Assembly: GCA_032768795.1 (NCBI GenBank)
Contig: CP136490.1
Location: forward strand, 8,060,001 to 8,124,000
Direction of reading: 5' to 3'
From: Tremella fuciformis
Lineage: Eukaryota; Basidiomycota; Tremellomycetes; Tremellales; Tremellaceae
Length of the DNA: 64,000 bases
A model generated the notes under the pieces. It made no database searches. It was not told where the DNA came from and saw only the letters and a list, made by a program, of their open reading frames with translations. The position numbers and the translations under genes were made by a program. The stretch's first letter is position 1, and every line of letters starts with the position of its first letter. Positions 30,113-41,643 of this stretch are shown piece after piece.

Positions 30113-31872
30113 ATGGGTTCCCAAGCATCCAAGACCGTTGCGGCAGCGCCGCCCGCGAATTTGAGCGAGAAGCTGGGGCGCGAGAGCTCGACGCCTCTGC
30201 CGCCCTCGTATGACGCGGCCGTGGGCGGCGACGATGGACCCACTTGGGCAAGCCTTCCGATGGACACCCTGATGGAATGGTCCAGCAAGGTGGACACTGT
30301 GAGCGCAGCCCACCGCTAATTTATGAGCTCTCCGCTGACGACTTTCAGGACCCAGCTCTCCAGCTCTCACGACTCGTGTTGACCAATACGGATCCGACCT
30401 ACTCGCTTATCTCACGTCAGGCTCTGATCAAGGACACCAAGGTCTTCAACCTCCCTCTCAAGGGGATCGGGGCCAAGGGGGACTATCCAGGGCCTCGCGT
30501 CAACCAGGCCAGCAGCGGACGATGCTGGCTCTTTGCCACGAGTGAGCCAGGCTCATTGTTCATCGGATCACACTGCTGATGTACTAAAGCCAACGTTCTG
30601 CGCTACAATGTGATAGAGCAGCTCAATTTGGGCGACTTCCAGCTCTCCCAGAGCTACTTGTTCTTCTATGACAAACTCGAGAAAGCCAACTACTATCTCG
30701 AGTAAGTTCCTACCTGCCGCCGGTACTTCCTTTGGCTGACTATCAGGAACATTCTTGAACTCCGCGATGAGCCCTTGGACGGCAGGCTCATGTCGTTCCT
30801 TAATATGGCACCGGTCAATGATGGTGGGCAATGGGACATGGCAGTGAACATAATCGGTGTGTCTAGATCGTGATTGTTGACTCCTCGACTGATCTGGGCA
30901 GAGAAATACGGTGTGATCCCTCAGACACTCTACCCCGAATCCTGGTCCTCAGCCGCCTCGGGCCATTTGGACAGTCTCCTCACTTCCAAGCTCCGCGAGT
31001 ATGCCTTGGCGCTCCGAAAGGCACCCTCGCTTGAGGCGGCCAAGAAGTTGAAGCCTCGCATGATGTCCGAGGTCTTCACTGCGCTGTCGATCGCCCTCGG
31101 CTCGCCGCCCAAGCCATCGGACACGGTGTCGTGGGACTACACCGACAAGGATGGCAAGTATCACAAGTGGACTGGAACCCCCGTCGACTTCTACCGCGCC
31201 TATGGAAAGCGCAAGAACATGGACCCGAAAGACTCGTTCAGTCTCATCAATGACCCGCGGAACAAGTATGAGAAGCTGTACACCGTCGAACGCCTTGGGA
31301 ATTTGGTGGGAGGTCGTTCAGTACAGTGTGAGTAGCATCGTCGGGGAAAACGGAGGGAAGAGGCTGATTCGAAGACGTAAATGCGCCCATCGAAGCACTC
31401 GAGGACGCCGTCATTGCCGGCATCAAAGCCAACACTCCCCTGTTTTTCGGTTGTGACGTGGGCAAGTGCTCCAACACCAAGGAGGGCGTGATGGACTTTG
31501 ACTTGTACAACCTCAAGCTCGCCTATGGCTTTGAACTGGGTATGACCAAGGCGCAGCGTCTCGAGTCGGGCGAGAGCTCTGTAAGTCTCATTATCCTCAT
31601 TTGGACATCGATTAACCGCGTAGATGACTCACGCAATGGTCATCACCGCCGTGCATCTAGGTGACGACGGGCGCCCAGTGCGGTACAAGGTTGAGAACTC
31701 GTGGTCGGACTCAGCCGGTGAGAAGGGATGGTTCATGATGACCGGCAAATGGTTTAGGGAGTTCGTGTACCAGGTCGTCATTCCTCGCAGCGTGGCAGAC
31801 AAGAAATGGACCGCCGTGCTGGACGGCGGCGACGCTGTCGTGCTCAAGCCTTGGGATCCAATGGTGACTTGA
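30113..31872 (+). CDS. LAP3: Bleomycin hydrolase, C1B cysteine aminopeptidase
   Basis: Papain-fold aminopeptidase that forms a self-compartmentalised hexamer and also hydrolyses homocysteine thiolactone and bleomycin. The catalytic Cys is in [14 protein letters not shown] (interrupted after by an intron), His in [10 protein letters not shown], and Asn in [12 protein letters not shown]. Other family blocks: [19 protein letters not shown] and [11 protein letters not shown]. Exon 1 is 30113-30298 and exon 2 starts at 30349; about six introns. Total near 490 aa, typical. The N-terminus MGSQASK fits the N-myristoylation consensus (Gly2, Ser6), which would put it on membranes; yeast uses alternative starts for mitochondrial targeting. 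The C-terminus lacks the usual single extra Lys/Ala tail seen in self-processing, as it ends PWDPMVT. Confidence 0.95.
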
Positions 31873-32125
31873 AAATCATGGCAAGACTTCAACCACTAAC
31901 GACCCAGGGCACTCTTGCTTGACACCCGTTGAAACAATTGTGAGGATCCTCTCTTGTATGACTCGTTGTAGAAATGTTGGATGTGCATTCATCTCACGAA
32001 GTGTCCTTGTGCATTATTGGCTGCTCATGTATCCAAGTATGGACAACTCGTCCTCCAAGCCAGATGATTAGCTAAAAAATGTCCTTTTCGCCCCAACATG
32101 TAGTTTATGCCAAACAGGCTCGCTC

Positions 32126-33467
32126 TCACAGGAGAACCACAGCTCCGCCCAAAACAGCAAGGGCAATCCCGCCCAGACCGACTGACCGCACAGACAAGTC
32201 TGCCCCGCCCGCCTGGCTCGCCGAAGCAGACGCAGAAGCAGACGCCGAGGACGACGCGCGTGTCGTGCTGGACATCGGCGCGCTGGTGATGGTCGCCGAA
32301 GTGCTGGTCGTCGTGTTCATAGCGGCCGAGCTGGACATGGCGGATGACGAGTTCGAGGCAGTCGTGCTCGCTGCGGCGGACGAGTTGGTGGTCATGGTCG
32401 TGGTCGCCACTGCGGCGAGGTTGGCTGTCCCGCCGCCGATCGTGGAGAAGGGCGTGCACTGCGACGTGGCTCCTGGCGGGTGGGGCGCCGGGGTGGTCGG
32501 GTCGCCCTGGGAGAAGGTGGACCCGCTGTACACCCCGGGCTCCTCGGACGGGTCCCCGTCGCAGTTGTCAAAGCCCGAGTCCATGCTGCCGGGAATGGTA
32601 AAGTCGCACGACACTGCCGGTCAGCTCTGCCATGACTTCATAGGATATGGCGGGAGAAGAGGCTGCGCCCCTGCTGTGTGGCGACTCACAGACGTCGTAG
32701 ATGTGCTGACACCACCCTGCAGCGTTCGGCCCGTCTCGGCATGCGCGGAAACAGAAGTCGTTGGCGGACATGAAGGACGTCCACTCGTGTGTCTGCTCCC
32801 ATGCGCCAGTGAAGGCGTTGGTGAATACCACTCCGCCTTGCGGATTGCCGAGGCCCGTCCATGCTATCCGTCAGCTGCTGCTTTGGCTGCCACACTTGCC
32901 GAGCCAAAGGACTGATACACACAATGAGGCTGTCGATCAGTATCTGCATCTACATCTCACGAACAGTGATCACTCACATCCAGCTCGCCGCCCTCGTCGC
33001 CCGCTACCAATCCCATCTGTGTCATCTACACATCAGTCCGTCCCTCCTCCTGCTGTTCGCATTGGACTCACATCACCGTACCCCGTCACTTGGACATACG
33101 ACACCTCGTCGCTCATGACCTTCACGAAGTGCGCCCCCTGAATTGTGCCGGAAGGTATGATACGGGTCCCGTACCCGTCCTTGAGGCAGTAGCTCACGAC
33201 GATCTCCTCGACGTTCCCGATCAGCGGCGGGCCGTACTGCGATGTTGAGGCCGGTGGGCCCCAGAGACAAAAGTCGTCGACAGAGTTGATGAACGCGTTC
33301 TGGCAGTTGCTGGACTGGCTCGAGGTGGTGCCGCAGTCGTTGGTCCCGTACTGCCCCTGTTGCGTCTCGTCCGGCATGTCTGTCGGGCTGTACGTTGCGG
33401 TGTACTGGGCGAGGGCACCCATGCCCAGGCCGAGCGAGGCGATCGCAAGTCTGCGCGAGGAGCTCAT
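32126..33467 (-). CDS. Secreted GPI-anchored glycoprotein, MAG1 (macrophage activating glycoprotein) family
   Basis: Cell-surface protein of tremellomycetes; its molecular function is unclear. A signal peptide (LAIASLGLGMGALAQ) is followed by the family blocks DMPDETQQGQYGTNDCGT, NAFINSVDDFCLWGPP, VSYCLKDGYGTRIIPSGTI and HEWTSFMSANDFCFRACRDG...WCQHIYDV. Many Cys are conserved. A Ser/Thr/Ala stalk (SSASASASASASQ) leads to a hydrophobic GPI tail (GLGGIALAVLGGAVVLL). The protein is split by about three short introns between 33060 and 32615. Convergent with bleomycin hydrolase; divergent from the FAD oxidoreductase. Confidence 0.87.
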
Positions 33468-34634
33468 GGCGACGAGCGTTGTCCGTTTGGCGTCGACGAC
33501 AAAGAGTATTGCGTGGGGGAGAGGGGGCAGGGAAGAGAGAGACTATAATGTGGTGGAAGAAGCAGGAGACGAGTGTTTGATCCAAGCAGTGCAGTGCAGG
33601 TAAGAAGTTGTTGGTCTGTCCTGTCTGTCCGATCCGATGCCCCAGGCCGCCAGCCCAAGCCTAGAAGCTTATCCATCTCCCACCACATCCGACGCCGTAC
33701 GGCCGCTCTGCCCCTCTCCCTTTGCTTCTCGTTAGCGCTGCCGGAATCATGTCACCCCGCGTGAGTGGTCGCCGCTGTTTGCATCGCCGAGGACCCTGTT
33801 GGACCCCGCTCGCTTGATCCGCAGTGGTGACTCTCCCCCTGGCTCTCATCCTGAAGTAGGAACGATGCCCGTCCGATAGGCTAGGGGGCGGCGGAGGCGG
33901 CAGCGGATCGGAAACGGACATCTCAGTCACAGCTGGAAGCAAACATCTTGTTTTCGCATTGGGCGGTGGTCGAATGGAGAAGTATGCTTCAGGCTGCAGA
34001 GAGTGAATTGGAAGATGGAGAACGGGCACCGCCTCAGTTATGGCCGCTCCGGCAAATGGCAGCAAATGGACGGTGACACTGTATTCGCCAGCTCCCGTTT
34101 CAGGTTGTGCTCGCCCTCTTCAGGACCGTCAAAGCACTCGCACGCACCGCGGCTATGCTAACGAGATCGTCACGCGGGTGAAGCATGACGGAGTGATAAG
34201 GATGAAACAACACGGAACGTCTTAGCAAACTCTCTCGCTCCCGTAAAGGGGGCCGTCGAGGCGCGCGATGATCGCGCCTCCAGTCGACGGGATGGATCTC
34301 ATGACCTGATGCTGCATGTTGTACCTCTCCCGTAGAGAGTGCCCAGCTGCAACACCATCCTCATTGCTGCCCAGGAGCCCTTGTTTGCTTTGCTTCTCCG
34401 TCACGTGACCCACCAGACTGACGATCGCGGGTCCCCGATGTCTCCATCGCTGCTGACATCTTGTCGACATCTCTCCCGTCGCGGTCCCATCGCATCGCAT
34501 CGCCGATCGGGCAGCACAATCAGACATGGCACGATGATATCATCTCGCTCTCTCTCGTCTCGGCGTCCATCCATATACATGGCAGATGCATCGAGTATAT
34601 GCCCACCCGTCAACTGACAACTGATCAGAGCAAA
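33468..34634. promoter_or_regulatory. Long divergent promoter region, MAG1-like gene / FAD oxidoreductase
   Basis: 1.17 kb between start codons. It contains pyrimidine-rich tracts near 33710-33740 and several CACGTGAC-type elements (for example near 34402). Short open stretches exist but none has coding character. Confidence 0.4.
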
Positions 34635-36627
34635 ATGTCGTCCGCAGCACATGGCAAGCGAAAGAGAGTGTTGGTCGTCGGTGCAGGCGCGGCGGGGATG
34701 GCTTGTGCCGACTCGCTCTCGCAGCATCCGGATCGGTTCGAGGTGACGCTCATCGGTACGCTGCCAACACCAGAGAGTAGATAGTGGTGGGCTGATATCA
34801 GATGCCCAGGCGTATTGCGGCGGACAGGCGTTTTCGATCCCCCTCCCTGCGTCGGGTCCGGGGAGCAAGGCGGGTGCGCCGTGGATGAACCAGGGTGTGC
34901 AGGGTGGCAGCAACATCTATGCGTGAGTATGGTAGTCATGATCAGTCGGGGCTGATGGGCAGGCATACATTTCATCACTTTCGCAAGCTTGGCTATGCGG
35001 CCGAGCCGTGAGCCGCCTTTAGGATGTCTCACGAGGAGGCGCTGACGGGCAGAGTGGACTTGATGGTGTCGTTTGGCAAGGGCGACAAGGTATCTATCCT
35101 CAATAGATGGCCATAAGTGCTCCGCTGATTGCAGTTCTGGACCAATGTCTTCCCCACCAATCTGGTCGCTAGCCACGCCCGCGATATCGCTAGATTCGAA
35201 ACGGCCGTCAAGTGGTTTAGGCGTACAGAGATGCTCTGGGCGGTGATCCCAATCAAGATCTCGCTCAAGCTATGGGGGCTCAGCGAAGACTTTATCAACT
35301 ACATGATCTACCCATCGTGAGCACCTCGCCCCTCCTCGAATCTTTGTGCATTGCTGAGTGCAGGCTTGCTCTTTTCCTCGGGACGGGCAACGCCACGCCC
35401 AACCTGCCCACTATCATGCTCGAGCGCCTGTACACATCTCCCACATACGGCATGTGGTACCCGATCGACCAGAAATCGCTGTCTTCCAACCTCCCGCCGA
35501 TGGTCGTGTTCCCCGAGACGAGCGCGTTCTACACCAAGTGGCAGCGCCAGCTCGAAGACCGGGGCGTGTCTGTGCGCCTGAACACCGAGCTCTTGAGTGT
35601 CCAGTCGCGCGAGCCGACTGTCAAGGTCCTCCTCCGCCCAAGGCGGCAGCAGGAAGACCTGCATAATCCCAATGACGCAGACAGGGATATTCCCCCTCTC
35701 GCCGAGGAGTTTGACGAGATTGTGCTCTGTGTGCTGGCGGATACTGCGAAGCGGGTCTTGGGGCCGCAGGCGGGAAGACTGGAGAAGTGGGTGCTGGGCA
35801 ACACCAAGTGGTCGGACGACATCACCGTCACGCACAATGTGCGTATTGGTATTTCATACAAGGTTGGGCTGACGGGAAGGACGCCGACTATATCCGCAAG
35901 CACTACACTGTCGACTTTGACGAGTCCCAGGCGGTGCACTCGCTCGGCGGGCGAGACGAGTCGAGCCGGATCAAGAAAGGTCAGGGCGAGTTCAAGCCGT
36001 GCGTCTCCCTTCCCCGACACCCAGACTTTCGCTGAAAAGCAGGATGTACCTCATTGCCGAGGAGAAAGACCCGCGCAAGCTGGCCCGTCGAGCTGTTTAA
36101 CCGGCGTAATGCAGCTGACATGCAGGAAATGTGCTTCGACTGCAACAACTTCCAGTTCCAGCTCGACAACAACCGGCCACTGGAAGACCACGTCTTCCAG
36201 ACAATCTTCCTGAACAAGGAGCACAAACACCTCTGGACAAAGGACGAGATCAACAAGGACAAGGTTATCCGCGAGGACTGGTGGCACCAGCTGTGCCACT
36301 CGTGGACCCACTATGCGTTCGTCGTGCCGTTCATGCGGTACATCAACAAGTCGCCCCATACCACCTACGCCGCGGCGTGGACGATGGTCAACGCGCACGA
36401 GGTCGCCATCATCAGCGGCATGGTCAGTGCTCGATGAACTCTCCTTCACGCGTGCTGACGGGCAGGCTGCCGCGTACAAGCTCGGGGCAGACTATCCCCA
36501 GGAGCTGAGGGAGGACAAGATGGGCCGGACATCGTTCGAGGCGTATCTGAGATTGGCGCATGCGATGCCGCTCAAAGGAGGCAGCCTCGCAAAGGACATC
36601 TCGAGCTTTACCGGGCGGGAGACGTGA
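34635..36627 (+). CDS. FAD-dependent oxidoreductase of unknown substrate
   Basis: Rossmann-type flavoprotein with the N-terminal dinucleotide fingerprint VLVVGAGAAGMACADSL (residues 12-28), followed by an intron and an AYCGGQAFSIPL/NQGVQGGSNIYAHTFHHF segment. This layout suits fungal FAD/NAD(P)-binding, amine-oxidase-like proteins; the substrate is not evident. Later parts include GMWYPIDQKSLSSNLPPMVVFPETSAFY (central domain), EFDEIVLCVLADTAKRVLG (FAD-binding end of the Rossmann fold) and a C-terminal RLAHAMPLKG. About eight introns; near 560 aa. Start at 34635 gives MSSAAHGKRKRVLVVG. Tail-to-tail with the BTB gene, 88 bp apart. Confidence 0.8.
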
Positions 36628-36716
36628 TCGCCGGTAAAGGAGGCTGGCAGTGATCTGGTGTATGTACCTCGTGTTCAAGATGTATCGATATTATGCAAGA
36701 CTGAAAGGCGAGGGGT

Positions 36717-37422
36717 CTACTTCGCGTCTTCCTCAACGTCATACACGTACGAGACCCGCTCCCAGCCGCTCTCTATTTCATTCTCCCAGTCCCAATCCCG
36801 CCCGGCACGGCCAAGCTGCACAGGCATTTTACGCGCCATCGCCCGTACCAGCGCCAAGAGGTACTTGGTCGACACGTCACGGCCCATGGCCGTCGGGAAC
36901 GTCCTCAGATTCAGCGTAGACGTCTTGGCATCGTTACCGAATTCAGCGATGGCCGCTTTGGCAAGCTGCGGGACGTCGTACTTGTCAGCGATGCAGAACG
37001 TCCTCCAGGGATCGAAAGCGGCATGTCGGAAGAGGCGCAGGACAACGCGCTCGACTAGCGCATCGAATCCCCATTTGTCGCACAGCTCGATGAGAGAGAA
37101 ATACGCCTTCGCGTCGAGGTTGCACCATCCGTTGCCCCCGTGCAGCAAGTCGACGAGGTGGCGCAGATCGTCGTCGCTGGCTCCTGTTTCGATTACCAGC
37201 CCCTCGACGCCGTCCGTCACTGCCCCACGTTCCAGCTCGAATGTATCCTTGAAGACTGCACTGGACCGTCAGTCGACTCTGCCAGTGTGGCTGACGAGAT
37301 CCGTACCTGTGCGCTGACAAGATGTGCGCGCTGATGCTCCACTGCTTGTCTTGCCCTTTGAGACTGACCAGACTGCAATCGTGTCCCATGCTCGGGCCAG
37401 TATCTCCTGATGCTCGAAGCAT
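36717..37422 (-). CDS. BTB/POZ-domain protein
   Basis: Small protein of the fungal BTB type (likely a Cul3 adaptor or dimerisation module; partner unknown). After a start at 37422, DCSLVSLKGQDKQWSISAHILSAH joins across a short intron (about 37262-37305) to AVFKDTFELE..., the usual BTB pattern with the 'H..L...S.VF' core. It continues DDDLRHLVDLLHGG, YFSLIELCDKWGFDALVERVV and FCIADKYDVPQLAKAAI, a typical BACK-like continuation. Ends YVYDVEEDAK. About 220 aa. A further upstream exon is possible. Confidence 0.72.
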
Positions 37423-37556
37423 CTTGCGTATAGGAGTGAGGTGGAAGGAAGGAGAGGTTCCATGCGTCGTCAAAGGGCATCCTGGGTCAGTGTGTGAGCG
37501 CTGAGGCACGGTTCGGTATACAAACAGATCTAGATGCATCTATGCCCGAACACACA

Positions 37557-39596
37557 CTATAGCCATTCCACACTTCTCGTCAGCCACACTTCCAGATACA
37601 ACGACAAAGACTCACGTTCCCGGAGGCTTCGACGTAATGTCGTACACAACCCGGTTTACACCCTTGACCTACCCCGTCAGCTGAATTCCGAGTCAAGACA
37701 ATGTGACCCACCTCGTTCGTTATCCGCGACGAGATCCGCTTCAATACCTGCGGCGGGAAAACGAACCAATCCGCAGTCATGAAATCCTCGGTCGACACTG
37801 CCCGCAATGCCACCACCTGCTCGTACGTCCTCGCATCTCCAGCGACACCGACTGCCTTGACGGGAAGAAGGGCGACGAATGCCTGAGAGATTTGGTCGTA
37901 CAGTCCTGCTGCGCGAACCTCCTCGATGTAGATGTCATCGGCATGTTGCAGGATTTTGACCTGCTCTCGGGTGACCTCGCCAAGAATGCGGATGGCCAGA
38001 CCCGGACCGGGGAAAGGGTGACGTCCGACGAGATGAGGTGCAATGCCTAGAAGACGACCCAGTGCCCTGACCTCATCTGGACATAAGCTGGCGTGATGAG
38101 ACGTGGAGAGATTCTCACCTTTGAACAACTCCCGGAGCGGCTCGATGAGCTTGAGCTTCATGTCCTCAAGCAGCCCGCCGACGTTGTGATGCGTCTTGAT
38201 AGTCGCACTCGGTCCCTTGAAGCTGATCGACTCGATGACATCCGGGTAGAGGGTTCCCTGTAGCAGCCACTCAATCTTGCCCTTGGCCTCGCCGCCCTTC
38301 TCCTCGACCTCCTTCTCCGCTGCCGCTTCCAGCTTGAGCGCTTCCGCCTCAAAAACCTCAATGAATGTGTTGCCGATGATCTTCCGCTTCCTCTCGGGGT
38401 CCTCCACACCCTTCAACCGCGACAGGAACAGCTCGGATGCGTCCACAACGGTGAGGTTGACGCCAAGATCCTCCGTAAGCATTTTGTGCACCTTCAAGCC
38501 CTCGTCTTGCCGTAGGACACCGTTGTCCACCATGATGGCGTGGAATCTGGCAGATCAGCGGATGCCGGGCGGAGCAAGTGAGAAGCGCACCGGTCTCCGA
38601 TTGCCTCGTGCATGAGCTTGGCGGCGACGGTCGAGTCGACACCGCCGCTGACAGCGCCAATGACCTGACCCTTCTCGCCGCAGATCTCCCTGATACGAGC
38701 GATCTCTTTGGGAATAAACGAATCCTGACATGAGCACACACGCGGGCATTCAGTGGGCCTGAGGTCTCACCATGCTCCAGCCGCCTTTAATACCGCACAC
38801 ATTCTTGATGAAGCCAGCAATGACCTCCTTGCCTTTCGGGCTGTGTGAGACTTCCGGGTGGAACTGAACGCCGTAGATCTCCTTGGACTCGTGGGCGATA
38901 GCGGTGTAAGGGGATGTGGGAGTCGAGGCGATGGTGATGAAGTGGGGAGGGAGGGAGGTGAGCTGGTCACCGTGCGACATCCAGACCTAACCGGGATGAG
39001 CTGAGCGCACTCGAAATACCGGTGAAGACATGCCTGCAGACCGCCGTCCTCTTCCATCTCGATACCGTCGAATAGCTTGTCCGCATGCTCGTGTCCCGTC
39101 TTCTCCACCTTGATTTTGGCGTAGCCGTACTCGCGGTGCGTGTGAGCTTCGACGTTGCCACCGTGAGTCCGGGCGATCTCCTGAAGTCCATAGCAGATAC
39201 CCATGACTGGGACGCCTGCCTCGAAGACAGCTGGATCGACGTGGGGAGCATCGGCGGCGTAGACCGAGTACGGCGAGCCGGACAGGATGATAGCTGGACG
39301 TCATCAGCTGGACAGGCAAGCCGTTGTTGCCGACCAACCTTTGGGCTTCCACTTGAGGTCTGCCATCTTCTGGGTGCACGGCAGCATCTCGCAGTAGACC
39401 TGAGGGTCAGCGCGAATGTCTCGCAAGCCCAGAGGTGCATTCTCACGTTCAGCTCTCGACATCTTCGGGTGATCAGATGCGAGTACTATCTTGTGAGCTT
39501 TGGCTCTTCCAAACCTGACGCCAAGACGCCTACCTGCGACCCAAAGTCGAGAATGAGCACTGTGTCGTACAAGCTGTGCATCTCGTCTGCGCCCAT
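37557..39596 (-). CDS. GUA1: GMP synthase (glutamine-hydrolysing)
   Basis: Converts XMP to GMP using glutamine and ATP, the last step of de novo guanine nucleotide synthesis. Start [21 protein letters not shown] (39596). The glutamine amidotransferase domain has the nucleophile in GICYGLQE and the His-Glu pair in [10 protein letters not shown]. The ATP-pyrophosphatase domain has the P-loop [12 protein letters not shown]. The dimerisation domain includes [17 protein letters not shown] and [10 protein letters not shown], then [15 protein letters not shown]. The last small exon after a GTGAGT intron gives SVEWL at the end, replacing the usual IEWE. About seven introns; near 540 aa, normal. Confidence 0.96.
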
Positions 39597-39854
39597 CTTT
39601 GCCGGTTTCTCTTGGTGTATCCTCGTGTACTAGATGTCAAGATGTAGAGTAAAGAGAGCGCGTCTTTGAGCTCCTGTTCCGATGCTACCGGACGCACTGC
39701 GATTATATCAACTCAACTCGCTTGGGCAAAAAAAGACAGCGATGTCGTCGACGCGCAGGAACCAATGTGGCACTTGGCGAATGTGGCGAAAATTGTGACT
39801 GATCGGAAATGCATACACAGCTAGACTACTAAGTCACTGAAACAAGTTAAGAGT
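39597..39854 (-). promoter_or_regulatory. Short promoter of GMP synthase
   Basis: 258 bp between the E1 stop and the GUA1 ATG, same strand, so transcription of GUA1 starts just after E1 ends. A-rich tract (GCAAAAAAAGAC) near 39727. No further motif. Confidence 0.35.
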
Positions 39855-41330
39855 TCAGTTAGGGGAACAATGGGAGCGGGCCTTGTCATATTGCTCCTTG
39901 ACCCAGTCTCTCTTTCGCCGTTTCTGCCACTCAGTAGCCGGCTGATCTTGAGCTGAATCGGCAGTGATGTCACCCCCGAAACCAGCAGGGGGCTGTGAAT
40001 GCAGGGCTGTACCCATTTGCCAGAAAGCCAGAGTTGGGCTGACGGAGGGAGTATTGCCCGTGGGATGACTCACTTGCGAGTAAGTTCCTTGGAGTTGTCT
40101 ACTACTGAGATCTCGGGCTCGCGCACGGCGTGCCCGCTCGTCCGGACCTTCAAGTACTCCGTCCACCATCACAACCTCATCTCCAGAATTGCCCGCGTTG
40201 TCATGGAAGAACACCTGCTTGTACAGATCCAGATTCTCATTGAGGTTTCCGGAGAGCTGCTCCATAGTCATCACCTCTAAGCCCAAAGCCGATCTGCGAT
40301 TCATCGCCTGACGGTAGCTCTCAATATCGTGCGGCACGCGTTCTGCAGGTACCGGGCTGGTGAGAAACACGAGTCCCTGGGCTTGTGCTGTCAACGGACC
40401 ATCTCTTCCCTTGCCTTTGCCGTGTGCCTCTGGCTCTTTCACTCCTACTGCAAAGGCAGCTTGATCCGCAGACATCATAGAGTCCACGGGAGCAGTCATA
40501 GTGGCGGACAGGTCGGGAAGATCTTCTGATGAGGTGCTATTCGATGCCGCTTGCGAGGAGGTTCGGGCGGCATGATCAGGGGAAGCGCCTAGCTGGGACT
40601 CGCCTTGCGTTGAGGGGTGGCCCCTAATAGGAGTTGGCTGTGCTGAGCATTCGTCGCTCGATTGTTGCTTCTCGACCGCCCCTTTGGGAGATGAGCTGGA
40701 AAGTGGGACCGCCTGCGTTGGCGGCGTTGACGAACTGTGACGGGGTACGTGAGAACCAGTAGGGTAGATACCCTCGAGTCTCGCTCTTACTTTCAGCTCC
40801 TGCTTTCCCAAAGGGTTCAAAGTGTCCATTCCCGTGTCAGCTTTCATAGAAGCATCAACGGGATAATGACCGAGCTCTTGGCCATGCTCCTCACTTTGGG
40901 GATAGACCAGGACGCCCAGGACGTACTGTAGGGGTTCCCCGGCGCGGCGCTCATATGATTTGCCAGGGTAAGAATCGTAACCTGTGTTTGATGCTTCCCA
41001 TTCCACTAGTGGCTGACAGTGGGCTCCGAAAAGCCTGTCCATGTTATCCTTGCTGTTTGCCCCGTCCCGCCTTTCGAAGAAAGGGTTAGGGGTGAGCCTA
41101 CCCTCCCAATAGCAGCCGGGTTCCGGACACGTAAACTTGACACTATGCACGGCCCTGGCCAAGGGAAAGGAACGGGATCGACTCCCCAGATATACAGTGC
41201 GCGGTATGGTAATTGCCGCCCGCATGATTCCATGATCTGAGCAAGTCCACTGGCGCCCCAGGCGTATCGCTGAGGGGTACTGAGATATCGTCAAGCGTTC
41301 AGTTCCCGTCGAGGTCGTTGCCTGTGACAT
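39855..41330 (-). CDS. E1: orphan protein with a CPExGC possible metal-binding module
   Basis: Not recognised. An intronless 491-aa frame from the ATG at 41330; another ATG at 41429 is possible, but 41330 aligns with E2. Near residues 25-95 lies a module WTCSDH...FTCPEPGCYWEGR...FGAHC, whose spaced Cys and His suggest one or two bound metal ions. The rest is disordered and rich in Ser, Pro and Gln, with a conserved-looking short block MEQLSGNLNENLDLYKQVFF and a basic C-terminus (WQKRRKRDWVKEQYDK). E2, next to it on the same strand, repeats the module. Nucleic-acid or protein binding cannot be decided. Confidence 0.6.
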   Translation of the reverse strand: MSQATTSTGTERLTISQYPSAIRLGRQWTCSDHGIMRAAITIPRTVYLGSRSRSFPLARAVHSVKFTCPEPGCYWEGRLTPNPFFERRDGANSKDNMDRLFGAHCQPLVEWEASNTGYDSYPGKSYERRAGEPLQYVLGVLVYPQSEEHGQELGHYPVDASMKADTGMDTLNPLGKQELKVRARLEGIYPTGSHVPRHSSSTPPTQAVPLSSSSPKGAVEKQQSSDECSAQPTPIRGHPSTQGESQLGASPDHAARTSSQAASNSTSSEDLPDLSATMTAPVDSMMSADQAAFAVGVKEPEAHGKGKGRDGPLTAQAQGLVFLTSPVPAERVPHDIESYRQAMNRRSALGLEVMTMEQLSGNLNENLDLYKQVFFHDNAGNSGDEVVMVDGVLEGPDERARRARARDLSSRQLQGTYSQVSHPTGNTPSVSPTLAFWQMGTALHSQPPAGFGGDITADSAQDQPATEWQKRRKRDWVKEQYDKARSHCSPN

Positions 41331-41643
41331 TGAGGGAAGTGGACCCCTTCGCGTACACTGCAGGGAGTTAAGCTCAGGATGCGGACTATAACAGGGAGAA
41401 CAGAGAGAGGTTCGCAGCAGGGCGCACATTAAGTGTCTTTTAGCAAAGGCTCTGAGACGCTTCCTGAGCAAGACTTTCAAAGGAGTGCGCTCAGAGGAGG
41501 CTCACGCTTTCCTTAAAGGATTGAGTGGCAGCACCGCAAGACTCTGCATGCACTACCAGGCTCTGTCATACGTAGCACAGCGACCTGTCCGGGCAAAAGG
41601 GCTTTTCATGTAATGATGTGGAGACCTAAGTCGTGGACCGGTA

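Noticed and set aside
33661..34065. 134-codon minus-strand frame upstream of MAG1
   Set aside because: Composition changes at random, with a Pro run, and no splice or homology support; taken as promoter DNA.
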